Notes under the pieces: generated by a model
Database searches by the model: none
Seen by the model: the letters and a program-made list of their open reading frames with translations, nothing else
Told to the model about the DNA's origin: nothing
In this document: positions 8,511-14,695 of the stretch, one piece after another
How the letters are laid out: each line of letters starts with the position of its first letter
Numbering within the stretch: the first letter of the stretch is position 1
Source: Oscillospiraceae bacterium
Lineage (GTDB): Bacteria; Bacillota; Clostridia; Oscillospirales; Oscillospiraceae
Reading direction: 5' to 3'
Length of the DNA stretch: 46,709 nt
NCBI GenBank assembly: GCA_017412585.1
Contig: JAFPXK010000033.1
Coordinates: forward strand, 1-46,709
Translations under genes and position numbers: made by a program

Positions 8511-9177
8511 CTTCCCGCCCCCCCTTCACCGGAAATGTCAAAACACCGTGGCGGATGACAAGGTCAGTATCATAACTCGGGCAAAATGATGTTTGATAGC
8601 CCTGCGAAAACGTCTGACGAAGCATCGATGGGATTACGATACCGTCAACGTCCTTGCACACCTCCGTCTCTGCTCGGAAGGGGCCAAAATAGGAGGGGGT
8701 AAATTCCTGCCAGCCCAGGCAGACGGTTGCGTACATCTGGCCCCGGGACAGGCGCCTGTTGAAAATCTCCTGATAAGCGTGGCCGGGCGACGTTGTACGG
8801 CCGTCCCACTGCCTCGCCGCTTCCGGCAGCTTTGCCTTGTCCGGATTAGGTCTTGCCACCGCGTAGAGCCGGTAACATACGTCCGTCAGCACTGTGGCGT
8901 ATAGCTGGTAGGCGTCCCCCTTTTTTATATTCTGTGGATTACGCAACGGGCCACCATAATTCGTGGCGTAACTGTGGTATCGAAGAGGCGCACAGATTTC
9001 CACCTTTATGGGAACAATCTCCACCGCTGGCCCCCACAGAATGGCTTCAAAGATGCCCTTTACCGCCCCATAGGTGGGCGCGGGATAGGATACCGGTGAA
9101 TCACCCGTATCAGGCCGTGTCCATAACGCTGTGTTACCCGCAATTTCCAGCTGAATGGGGTACTCTTTTTGAAGCAT
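8500..9177 (-). CDS. cas5: Type I-C crRNA endonuclease and Cascade subunit Cas5
   Basis: This 225-residue RAMP-fold protein takes the place of Cas6 in type I-C: it cleaves the repeat and stays on the 11-nt 5' handle. Family features include YPAPTYGAVKGIFEAILWGP (31-50), the YATNYGGPLRNPQ loop, VLTDVCYRLYA, and YQEIFNRRLSRGQ. The segment where many Cas5d proteins carry an Arg/His-rich catalytic stretch reads KKGDAYQLYAT here, so the active-site layout may be modified. It is the first gene of the cas operon, with GGGAGG 6-7 nt before the ATG and a promoter about 60 nt upstream. Confidence 0.94.
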   Translation of the reverse strand: MLQKEYPIQLEIAGNTALWTRPDTGDSPVSYPAPTYGAVKGIFEAILWGPAVEIVPIKVEICAPLRYHSYATNYGGPLRNPQNIKKGDAYQLYATVLTDVCYRLYAVARPNPDKAKLPEAARQWDGRTTSPGHAYQEIFNRRLSRGQMYATVCLGWQEFTPSYFGPFRAETEVCKDVDGIVIPSMLRQTFSQGYQTSFCPSYDTDLVIRHGVLTFPVKGGREDDQ

Positions 9178-9236
9178 AGCTTTCCTCCCTTCAACATATC
9201 AAATATTATTATGATTATCTTTGCCGCTCATGATTT

Positions 9237-9272
9237 CGTTTCCAGAATACAGCAGTCTTTTCTCGCTGTCAA
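9237..9272 (-). promoter_or_regulatory. cas operon promoter
   Basis: Read leftward, a perfect -35 TTGACA (9272-9267) is separated by 17 nt from a -10 TATTCT (9249-9244). The start would fall near 9237, giving a 5' leader of about 60 nt before the cas5 ATG with its GGGAGG ribosome binding site. An AT-rich stretch upstream of the -35 could act as an UP element, and it overlaps the crRNA-like RNA target at 9283 onward. Confidence 0.85.
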
Positions 9273-9282
9273 TAGTAATAGC

Positions 9283-9319
9283 TTCATGTTTTGAAAATTA
9301 TTATGTCACTAAGACTAGA
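9283..9319 (+). promoter_or_regulatory. Predicted Cascade operator: PAM plus partial protospacer for the crRNA-like RNA
   Basis: Bases 9283-9285 are TTC, the known type I-C PAM. They are followed at 9286 by ATGTTTTGAAA, identical to the first 11 guide bases of the crRNA-like RNA (9403-9413). Guide positions 13-15 also match; positions 12 and 16-17 do not. Matching stops after that, so an R-loop confined to the seed region is expected: binding without full interference. The site is 10 nt upstream of the cas -35 and its far end abuts the -35 of the RNA's own promoter. Confidence 0.82.
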
Positions 9320-9348
9320 TTGACAATAGGCCATTTCTTAGGTACAAT
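9320..9348 (+). promoter_or_regulatory. Promoter of the crRNA-like RNA
   Basis: TTGACA at 9320-9325 and TACAAT at 9343-9348 are separated by exactly 17 nt, close to the sigma-A consensus. The predicted start is the A at about 9355. There is no ribosome binding site or credible ORF directly downstream, which fits a promoter for a non-coding RNA. It is divergent from the cas promoter. Confidence 0.85.
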
Positions 9349-9369
9349 CTCCTCATCGGCAAGGTGCCG

Positions 9370-9402
9370 GATATCGCCGTCAATCGCGGTGTGGATTGAA
9401 AC
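9370..9402 (+). repeat. Orphan degenerate type I-C CRISPR repeat
   Basis: The last 11 nt, TGGATTGAAAC (9392-9402), differ from the array handle TGGATTGAAAT only at the final base. As in the array, a stem sits directly before the handle: CGCCG (9375-9379) pairs with CGGTG (9387-9391, one G-U), with a 7-nt loop. The stem sequence is unlike the array stem and shorter (5 against at least 7 bp), so structure is kept while sequence is not. It runs opposite to the main array, some 8 kb away. Confidence 0.85.
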
Positions 9403-9416
9403 ATGTTTTGAAACTT

Positions 9417-9456
9417 AGCAGAAAGAGCACATCGAGAATGGTGTGTTCTTTTTGCT
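9417..9456 (+). terminator. 3' hairpin and terminator of the crRNA-like RNA
   Basis: Bases 9417-9431 pair with 9442-9456 over 15 positions with two G-U pairs, around a 10-nt loop. The inner 10 bp (AAAGAGCACA with TGTGTTCTTT) followed by further T residues would work as an intrinsic terminator. The hairpin begins directly after the 14-nt guide. Confidence 0.7.
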
Positions 9457-9854
9457 TTCACTTCTCCGGCGCATTGTCATCACTATTACTCTTATAGTGT
9501 CGTACAGTGCCTTCTATAGCCCCCGTTTAGACTACTATACATCAGCAGCAGTCCGAAATATGGGACAGCAAATCAGTGGCGGTCTATTTTGCGGCCAGGT
9601 CTGTGCGGTGCGGGGTTGTCTTTGGCCTGATGAAATATACACATTCCGGATGTGTATATGGTCGAAAACGATTTTATTTATTATCGTTTCCGCTTGGTTG
9701 CTTGGATTGGCGGCTGTTTTGGAGATGTTTGGGGGATGTTTCGGGCGGATTGGATATGGACTTTTTGGTTTGGTTGTGAGGATTTTTGCTTTTCTTGTTG
9801 TGAGATAGCACAAAAGATGAGGGTCTTTTTTGTGAGGTTTGGCAATGATTGCCC
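9457..9854. other. Intergenic stretch without a convincing gene; inverted repeats and GT-rich tract
   Basis: Short open frames exist on both strands but none has a ribosome binding site with a recognisable protein. Two inverted repeats stand out: ATATACACAT (9635-9644) with ATGTGTATAT (9650-9659), perfect over 10 bp with a 5-nt spacer, and GAAAACGAT (9664-9672) with ATCGTTTCC (9683-9691), one mismatch. From about 9690 to 9850 the + strand is strongly G+T-rich and poor in C, unlike the surrounding genes. This could be decayed coding DNA, an untranslated leader or regulator sites for the small gene downstream. Confidence 0.5.
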
Positions 9855-9883
9855 TTGTTTTTGGCCCTGGGTGGGGATAGAAT
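9855..9883 (+). promoter_or_regulatory. Promoter upstream of the 40-residue ORF
   Basis: TTGTTT at 9855-9860 and TAGAAT at 9878-9883 are separated by 17 nt. The start codon of the small ORF follows about 35 nt after the -10 box, with GAAAGGA in between. Confidence 0.6.
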
Positions 9884-9918
9884 AACGCCAGCTTCAGAAA
9901 AGAAAGGACGCGATAAAC

Positions 9919-10041
9919 ATGATGAACGATCGCAACATGATCGCCATTGCAGAGCTTGAGAGCGAGGCCCATTTCCCCAACCTGCTGAACGACCGGGACT
10001 TCGTGATGTACTCCTGGACTCTGCCCTTCGCCGAGATGTAA
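9919..10041 (+). CDS. Unrecognised 40-residue protein
   Basis: This ORF begins MMNDRNMIAIAEL and ends LPFAEM. It is preceded by AAAGGA about 10 nt upstream and by a good promoter, and it is followed by two strong hairpins, so it looks like a single-gene transcription unit. The peptide is acidic, carries no signal peptide, membrane segment or cysteine pair, and I do not recognise a family. Two adjacent ATGs (9919 and 9922) are possible starts. It could be a small regulatory or stress peptide, or a remnant. Reality as a gene is moderately supported by the promoter, ribosome binding site and terminator set; function is unknown. Confidence 0.55.
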   Translation: MMNDRNMIAIAELESEAHFPNLLNDRDFVMYSWTLPFAEM

Positions 10042-10111
10042 TCTCGCCCTCACCGCTGCACACAGCGGAGAGAACACTCTACTATTCCGCCGCAAGGCGT
10101 GTATATGAGAA

Positions 10112-10143
10112 CAAGCCCCTCGTTCCACCGAACGAGGGGCTTG
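10112..10143. other. Strong 14-bp hairpin
   Basis: CAAGCCCCTCGTTC (10112-10125) pairs perfectly with GAACGAGGGGCTTG (10130-10143) around a CACC loop. There is no long T run after it on either strand, so it may be an RNA-stabilising or pausing structure and not a classical terminator. Confidence 0.6.
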
Positions 10144-10170
10144 CAATGTATCCCGGGGCTATATCGCGCG

Positions 10171-10209
10171 GAATCCCCCATCCGGACGGATGGGGGATTC
10201 CTGTTTTTT
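10171..10209 (+). terminator. Intrinsic terminator after the small ORF, facing uxaA
   Basis: GAATCCCCCATCC (10171-10183) pairs with GGATGGGGGATTC (10188-10200) around GGAC, followed by CTGTTTTTT on the + strand. It lies 10 nt beyond the uxaA stop, so the hairpin may also end or protect the leftward pectin operon transcript. Confidence 0.8.
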
Positions 10210-10218
10210 GGGGGATGA

Positions 10219-11697
10219 TTACAGCACTACGCCGTCTTTGAAGATGGAGATCTCACGGGCGCCATGGCGCTCGGCCTTGGTCTCCTCGCCGCTGGCCACG
10301 CGGAGGACGTAGTCCAGCAGGCGGTCGCCGGCGTCGTCCAGGCTCTCGCCCTGGGCCACGGTGCCGGCATTGAAGTCGATCCAGTTGTTCTTCTTCTCGT
10401 AGAGGGGGGTGTTGGTGGAGATTTTCACGGTGGGGGCGGGGGCGCCGAAGGGGGTGCCCCGGCCGGTGGTGAAGAGGATGATATGGGCGCCCGCCGCCGT
10501 CAGGGCGGTGGAGGCCACCAGGTCGTTGCCGGGGGCGCTGAGCAGGCTCAGGCCCTTCTTCTCCACGGCCTCGCCGTAGTGCAGCACGTCCACGATCTGG
10601 GCGGAGCCGCCCTTCTGGACGCAGCCGCAGGACTTATCCTCCAGCGTGGTGATGCCGCCGGCCTTATTGCCGGGGCTGGGATTCTCGTAGACCACCTGGC
10701 CGTGGCTGACGAAATAATCCTTGAAGCTGTTGACCATGGACACGGCCTCGTCAAACACCTGGCGGTTCTGGCAGCGGGAGAACAGGATATTCTCGGCGCC
10801 GAACATCTCGGGCACCTCGGTGAGGACGGTGGAGCCGCCCAGGGCCACCAGACGGTCGGAGAAGCGGCCCACGGTGGGGTTGGCGGTGATGCCGGAAAGG
10901 CCGTCGGAGCCGCCGCACTTCAGGCCCACCACCAGCTCGGAGGCGGGCAGCGCTTCACGGCGGAAGGACTGGGCATAGTCCGCCAGCTCTTTCAGCAGAG
11001 CGGAGCCGGCTTCCAGCTCGTCCTCCACCTGCTGGCAGGTGAGGAACTTGACACGGCGGTCATCCCACTGGCCCAGCTCCTCCTTGAACTGCTCCTGGGT
11101 GAGATTCTCACAGCCCAGGGACAGCACCAGCACGCCGCCGGCGTTGGGATGGCGCACCAGGGCGGCCAGCAGCTTGCGGGTCTGGGCGTGGTCGCCGCCC
11201 ATCTGGCTGCACCCGAAGGGGTGTGGGAAGGTGTAGAGGCCGTCGATATTGCCGGTGACAAGGTGCTGGTTCTCCCACACCAGGGCGGCGGCCACGTTGT
11301 TGACGCAGCCCACGGTGGGAATGATCCACAGCTCGTTGCGGACGGCGGCGCGGCCGTCGTCACGGCGGTAGCCCATGAAGGTGCGGGGCTTGACAGCGGG
11401 CAGGTCGTAGGTCTTATGGTCATAGATGTAATCCGCCGTCTCGGAAAGGCCGGTGCGGACGTTATGGACGTGTACCCAGGCACCGGCGGCGATGGGACAT
11501 TTGGCCAGGCCGATGGGGTTGCCGTACTTCATGATGGGGGCGCCTTCGGGGATGGCGGTGAGGGCGATCTTATGGCCCCGCTCCACGTCCTCGATGGCGG
11601 TGACGGCGGCGCCGTCTACGGTGAGGGTCTCCCCTTTTACCAGATTCTCCAGGGCAACGGCCACGTTGTCCGCAGGATGGATCTTGATGAGTTTCAT
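10219..11697 (-). CDS. uxaA: Altronate dehydratase UxaA
   Basis: This 492-residue enzyme dehydrates D-altronate to 2-keto-3-deoxy-D-gluconate (KDG), the last step of the isomerase branch of galacturonate breakdown. The N-terminal part (about 1-95) matches the small SAF-like UxaA domain, starting MKLIKIHPADNVAVAL. The rest is the large dehydratase domain, with GYRRDDGRAAVRNELWIIPTV, PHPFGCSQMGGDH, LKCGGSDGLSGITANP and DKSCGCVQKGG, whose cysteines and acidic residues suit a metal-dependent lyase. The length matches the fused family form. It is the last gene of the leftward uronate operon, following uxaB after about 70 nt that contains a hairpin. Confidence 0.95.
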   Translation of the reverse strand: MKLIKIHPADNVAVALENLVKGETLTVDGAAVTAIEDVERGHKIALTAIPEGAPIMKYGNPIGLAKCPIAAGAWVHVHNVRTGLSETADYIYDHKTYDLPAVKPRTFMGYRRDDGRAAVRNELWIIPTVGCVNNVAAALVWENQHLVTGNIDGLYTFPHPFGCSQMGGDHAQTRKLLAALVRHPNAGGVLVLSLGCENLTQEQFKEELGQWDDRRVKFLTCQQVEDELEAGSALLKELADYAQSFRREALPASELVVGLKCGGSDGLSGITANPTVGRFSDRLVALGGSTVLTEVPEMFGAENILFSRCQNRQVFDEAVSMVNSFKDYFVSHGQVVYENPSPGNKAGGITTLEDKSCGCVQKGGSAQIVDVLHYGEAVEKKGLSLLSAPGNDLVASTALTAAGAHIILFTTGRGTPFGAPAPTVKISTNTPLYEKKNNWIDFNAGTVAQGESLDDAGDRLLDYVLRVASGEETKAERHGAREISIFKDGVVL

Positions 11698-11719
11698 AAT
11701 CGTATCTCCTTATAGGCTG

Positions 11720-11747
11720 ATAGGGGCGGGCAGATGCCCGTCCCTAT
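11720..11747. other. Intercistronic hairpin between uxaB and uxaA
   Basis: ATAGGGGCGGGCA pairs with TGCCCGTCCCTAT, with one G-U pair, making a stable stem in the uxaB-uxaA gap. No T run follows. It probably modulates mRNA stability or partial termination within the operon. Confidence 0.5.
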
Positions 11748-11766
11748 GAAGCCGTTTTTGCTATTC

Positions 11767-13248
11767 TTACAGGCAGGCCTTCATGGCCTCGTACATGCCC
11801 TTGGTCTGGATGGCCTCCAGGGCCTCCACCACGGCGGCCTCGAAGCCGGGGAGGTTGGCCAGGGTGTCGCCCCACATGCGGTCATTGTGGATGACGGCGT
11901 GGGCCAGGGTCTTCAGGTCGTCGTCCTTATGCTGCAGGTAGAAGTCCAGGGTCCAGTCGTCGTCCTTGATGTTGTAGGTGCCCTCGCCCCGGCGGCCGAT
12001 GAGGCAGTTCTCGCCCTTTTCACGGGCGGTGTGATAGAAGGCGATGTAGGCCGCGAAGGAGAAGGTGATGCACTTGGGCAGCTTGCCCAGGCGCTTATAA
12101 TACTCGGTGAGGCTGGGCATGACACGGGCCTTCCACTTGGCGGTGGAGTTCAGGGAGATGTCCAGAAGCTGATGGTCGATGTAGGGGTTATTGAACCGGT
12201 CGATGACGGAGCCGGCGAACTCGGTGAGCTCGTCTTTCGGCAGGTCCAGGGTGGGGATGACCTCGTCGAAGATGGTCTTGTTCATGAAGTCGCGGATGGT
12301 GGCGTCCTCCATGCACTGGCGGACGATGTCCTTGCCGGCCAGGTAGGCGCCCAGCACCATGGAGGTATGGGCACCGTTGAGGATGCGGACCTTGCGCTGC
12401 TTGTAGGGGGTGTGGTCGTCCACCACGATGATGGGCAGGCCGGCCTTCTCGAAGGGGAACTCGTCCTTGATCCACTGGGGGCCCTCGATGACCCAGAAGC
12501 CGAAGACCTCGGCGGTGTCGATGATATTATCCTGGTAGCCCAGCTCCTGGCAGATGGCCTCGGCCTCCTTGCGGGGATAGCCGGTGACGATGCGGTCCAC
12601 CAGGGTGGAGCAGAACACGTTCTCCCGGTCCACCCAGGCGGCGAAGTCATCCTCCAGGCCCCAGAGCTTGATATACTCCTGGACGCAGCGCTTCAGCTCG
12701 TCGCCGTTATGGTCGATGAGCTCGCAGGACAGGATGACAAAGCCCTTCAGGCCCTGCTGCCAGCGCCGGTGCAGGAACACGGTGAGCTTACCGGGGAAGC
12801 TGGAAGGAGGCGTATCGTCGAACTTGCAGGCGGGGTCGAAGACGATGCCGGCCTCGGTGGTGTTGGACACCAGGAAGCGGAGGTCGGGATTCTTGGCCTG
12901 GTCCAGCAGACCCTGGAAGTCCTCATAGGGATTATTGCAGCTCTTGACGCAGGAGATGACACGCTTGCGGTTCACCTTCTCGCCATTCTCGCGGCCCCGG
13001 AGGAACAGGGTGTACAGGCCCTCCTGGGCGTTGATCATGGGGGCCAGGCCCGGGGCGATGGGCTGGGTCAGCACCACCTTGCCGTTAAAGCCGGCCTTCT
13101 CGTTCATCATGTCGATGAAATAATCCACGAAAGCACGGAGGAAGTTGCCCTCGCCGAATTGCAGCACCTTCACAGGGGCCTCGGGCAGCAGGTAACCATC
13201 GTAGCCCTGGTCGCGCAGGGTCTTATAGCTTAACAGTTCCATAGTCAT
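11767..13248 (-). CDS. uxaB: Tagaturonate reductase (altronate oxidoreductase) UxaB
   Basis: This 493-residue polyol dehydrogenase-family enzyme reduces D-tagaturonate to D-altronate with NADH. The N-terminal nucleotide-binding region is VKVLQFGEGNFLRAFVDYF, and NTTEAGIVFD is a family hallmark. The C-terminal mannitol dehydrogenase-like domain includes the KVRILNGAHTSM stretch with the catalytic-site lysine/asparagine/histidine pattern of the group. The start ATG at 13248 has AAGGAG upstream. The gene lies between uxaC (9 nt upstream) and uxaA, matching its place in the pathway. UxuB (fructuronate reductase) is the main alternative; the uxaC-uxaA setting and NGAHTS motif favour UxaB. Confidence 0.93.
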   Translation of the reverse strand: MTMELLSYKTLRDQGYDGYLLPEAPVKVLQFGEGNFLRAFVDYFIDMMNEKAGFNGKVVLTQPIAPGLAPMINAQEGLYTLFLRGRENGEKVNRKRVISCVKSCNNPYEDFQGLLDQAKNPDLRFLVSNTTEAGIVFDPACKFDDTPPSSFPGKLTVFLHRRWQQGLKGFVILSCELIDHNGDELKRCVQEYIKLWGLEDDFAAWVDRENVFCSTLVDRIVTGYPRKEAEAICQELGYQDNIIDTAEVFGFWVIEGPQWIKDEFPFEKAGLPIIVVDDHTPYKQRKVRILNGAHTSMVLGAYLAGKDIVRQCMEDATIRDFMNKTIFDEVIPTLDLPKDELTEFAGSVIDRFNNPYIDHQLLDISLNSTAKWKARVMPSLTEYYKRLGKLPKCITFSFAAYIAFYHTAREKGENCLIGRRGEGTYNIKDDDWTLDFYLQHKDDDLKTLAHAVIHNDRMWGDTLANLPGFEAAVVEALEAIQTKGMYEAMKACL

Positions 13249-13257
13249 TATCTCTCC

Positions 13258-14691
13258 TTACAGATCAAAATAACGGGCGGCGTTGCGGTAGCTGACGCCC
13301 TCCACGATGCGCTGCAGGGCGCTCTCGATGGCGGGATATTCGCCGTTCTCCACCCAGTTACCCACCAGGTTGCAGAAGATGCGGCGGAAATAGTCGTGAC
13401 GGGCATAGCTCAGGAAGGAGCGGGAGTCGGTGAGCATGCCTACGAAGTTGCCCAGGAGGCCCAGGTTGGCCAGGGAGCGCATCTGGTTCTCCATGCCGGA
13501 CTTGGTGTCCATAAACCACCAGGCGCTGCCCAGCTGGATCTTGCCGGGGACCTCGGTGCCCTGGAAGCAGCCCAGCATGGTGCCCAGCACGTCATTGTCC
13601 ACACCGTTGAGGGAGTAGAGAATGGTCTTGGGGCACTGGCCCTCCTTGTCAAGGGCGGACAGGAAGCGGGAAATCTCCACGGCGCAGGAGGTCTGGGCGA
13701 TCATGTCGAAGCCGGTGTCGGGGCCCAGCTTGGCGTACATGCGCTCGTTGGCGTTGCGGTGGCAGGAATAGTGGAGCTGCATGGCGATGTTCAGGCGGTG
13801 ATACGCGCGGCCCAAACACAGCAGCACGGCGGTCTGGTACTGCTCGGCCTCCTCCACGGTGATGGCCTGTCCGGCCATGGCCTTGGCGTAGACGGCCTCC
13901 ACCTGCTCCGCCGCAGCGGGGCGGAAGGGGATGTAGTCCAGGCCGTGGTCGCTGGCGCGGCAGCCCATCTTGGCGAAGAACTCCAGGCGCTCCACCAGGG
14001 CATCGCACACGTCGGCGGCGGTAGGCAGGGCGGTCTTGCCCACGCTCTGGGCCAGCTTGCCGATGTACTCCACGAAGCCGGGCTTATTGATATTGATGGC
14101 CTTGTCGGGGCGGAAGGAGGGGCAGACCTTTACCTTAATGGTGGGGTCGGCGGCGATCTTCTCGTGCCACTCCAGGGAGTCGATGGGGTCGTCGGTGGTG
14201 CCGATGAAGGCCACGTTGGCCTTCTCGATGATGCCGCGGACGGTGAGGGAGGGGTCATGCTGCAGCTTATCGTTGCACCAGTCCCAGCACTCCTTGGCGT
14301 TCTCGGGGGTGAGGGGCTTATCGTAGCCGAAGAACTGACGCAGCTCCAGGTTGCACCAGTGGTACATGGGGTTGCCGATGGCCAGCTGCAGCGCCTCCAC
14401 GAACTTCTCAAACCGCTCGAAGGCGGGCTTGTCACCGGTGACGTATTCCTCGGGGGTGCCGTTGGAGCGCATGACGCGCCACTTGTAGTGGTCGCCGAAG
14501 TAGGTGCCGTCGGGGTTCTTGCCCCCCAGCCAGACCTCTACCAGATTGTTGAAGCGGCGGTTCTCGTAAATCTCCCGGGGGGAGATGTGGCAGTGATAGT
14601 CCACCAGGGGGAGACGCTCGGAATAGTCGTGGAAAAGATGGCGGGCGGTCTCGGTCTCCAGGAGGAAATCCTTATCCATAAACTGCTTCAT
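13258..14691 (-). CDS. uxaC: Uronate isomerase UxaC
   Basis: This 477-residue amidohydrolase-superfamily isomerase converts D-galacturonate to D-tagaturonate (and glucuronate to fructuronate), the entry step for free uronate. It opens MKQFMDKDFLLETETARHLF, followed by LVDYHCHISPREI, whose His33 and His35 form the HxH metal site. Length is typical (about 470). The ATG at 14691 has GAGG 7 nt upstream and lies 4 nt after kdgK. It is co-transcribed with the kinases and uxaBA. Confidence 0.96.
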   Translation of the reverse strand: MKQFMDKDFLLETETARHLFHDYSERLPLVDYHCHISPREIYENRRFNNLVEVWLGGKNPDGTYFGDHYKWRVMRSNGTPEEYVTGDKPAFERFEKFVEALQLAIGNPMYHWCNLELRQFFGYDKPLTPENAKECWDWCNDKLQHDPSLTVRGIIEKANVAFIGTTDDPIDSLEWHEKIAADPTIKVKVCPSFRPDKAININKPGFVEYIGKLAQSVGKTALPTAADVCDALVERLEFFAKMGCRASDHGLDYIPFRPAAAEQVEAVYAKAMAGQAITVEEAEQYQTAVLLCLGRAYHRLNIAMQLHYSCHRNANERMYAKLGPDTGFDMIAQTSCAVEISRFLSALDKEGQCPKTILYSLNGVDNDVLGTMLGCFQGTEVPGKIQLGSAWWFMDTKSGMENQMRSLANLGLLGNFVGMLTDSRSFLSYARHDYFRRIFCNLVGNWVENGEYPAIESALQRIVEGVSYRNAARYFDL

Positions 14692-14695
14692 GTTG

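Larger units (their letters stand above)
9355..9456 (+). ncRNA. crRNA-like Cas-regulating RNA (CreR-type candidate)
   Basis: Predicted RNA of about 100 nt. In order it holds a small hairpin (CGGCA-AGG-TGCCG, 9357-9369), a single degenerate I-C repeat (9370-9402), a 14-nt guide ATGTTTTGAAACTT (9403-9416) and a 15-bp hairpin (9417-9456). The guide's first 11 bases match a TTC-flanked site next to the cas promoter. Known biology: in several CRISPR subtypes, crRNA-like RNAs from single degenerate repeats guide the effector to repress the cas promoter through a short seed match. Inference: Cas5 processes this RNA and the I-C Cascade uses it for autorepression. I see no second repeat, so the 3' end would come from the hairpin. 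Expression is not shown by sequence alone. Confidence 0.82.

Noticed and set aside
9357..9456. Reading the orphan repeat as the antitoxin part of a CreTA-type toxin-antitoxin pair
   Set aside because: No small toxin gene or toxin-promoter match is visible nearby. The seed matches the region upstream of the cas promoter, so a cas-regulating role fits better.
9221..9808. Short + strand ORFs around and after the crRNA-like RNA
   Set aside because: No ribosome binding site, no recognisable protein, and they run across the promoter, repeat and terminator of the RNA gene, which explain this DNA better.
9535..10146. 203-residue minus-strand ORF
   Set aside because: It crosses the small ORF, its promoter and a hairpin, has odd composition and no similarity to a known family.
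10112..10200. Ends of an insertion sequence
   Set aside because: The inverted repeats here are compact hairpins with 4-nt loops, and there is no transposase or target duplication.
11698..11766. Riboswitch or promoter in the uxaB-uxaA gap
   Set aside because: Only a simple hairpin is present, with no conserved riboswitch core and no -35/-10 pair.
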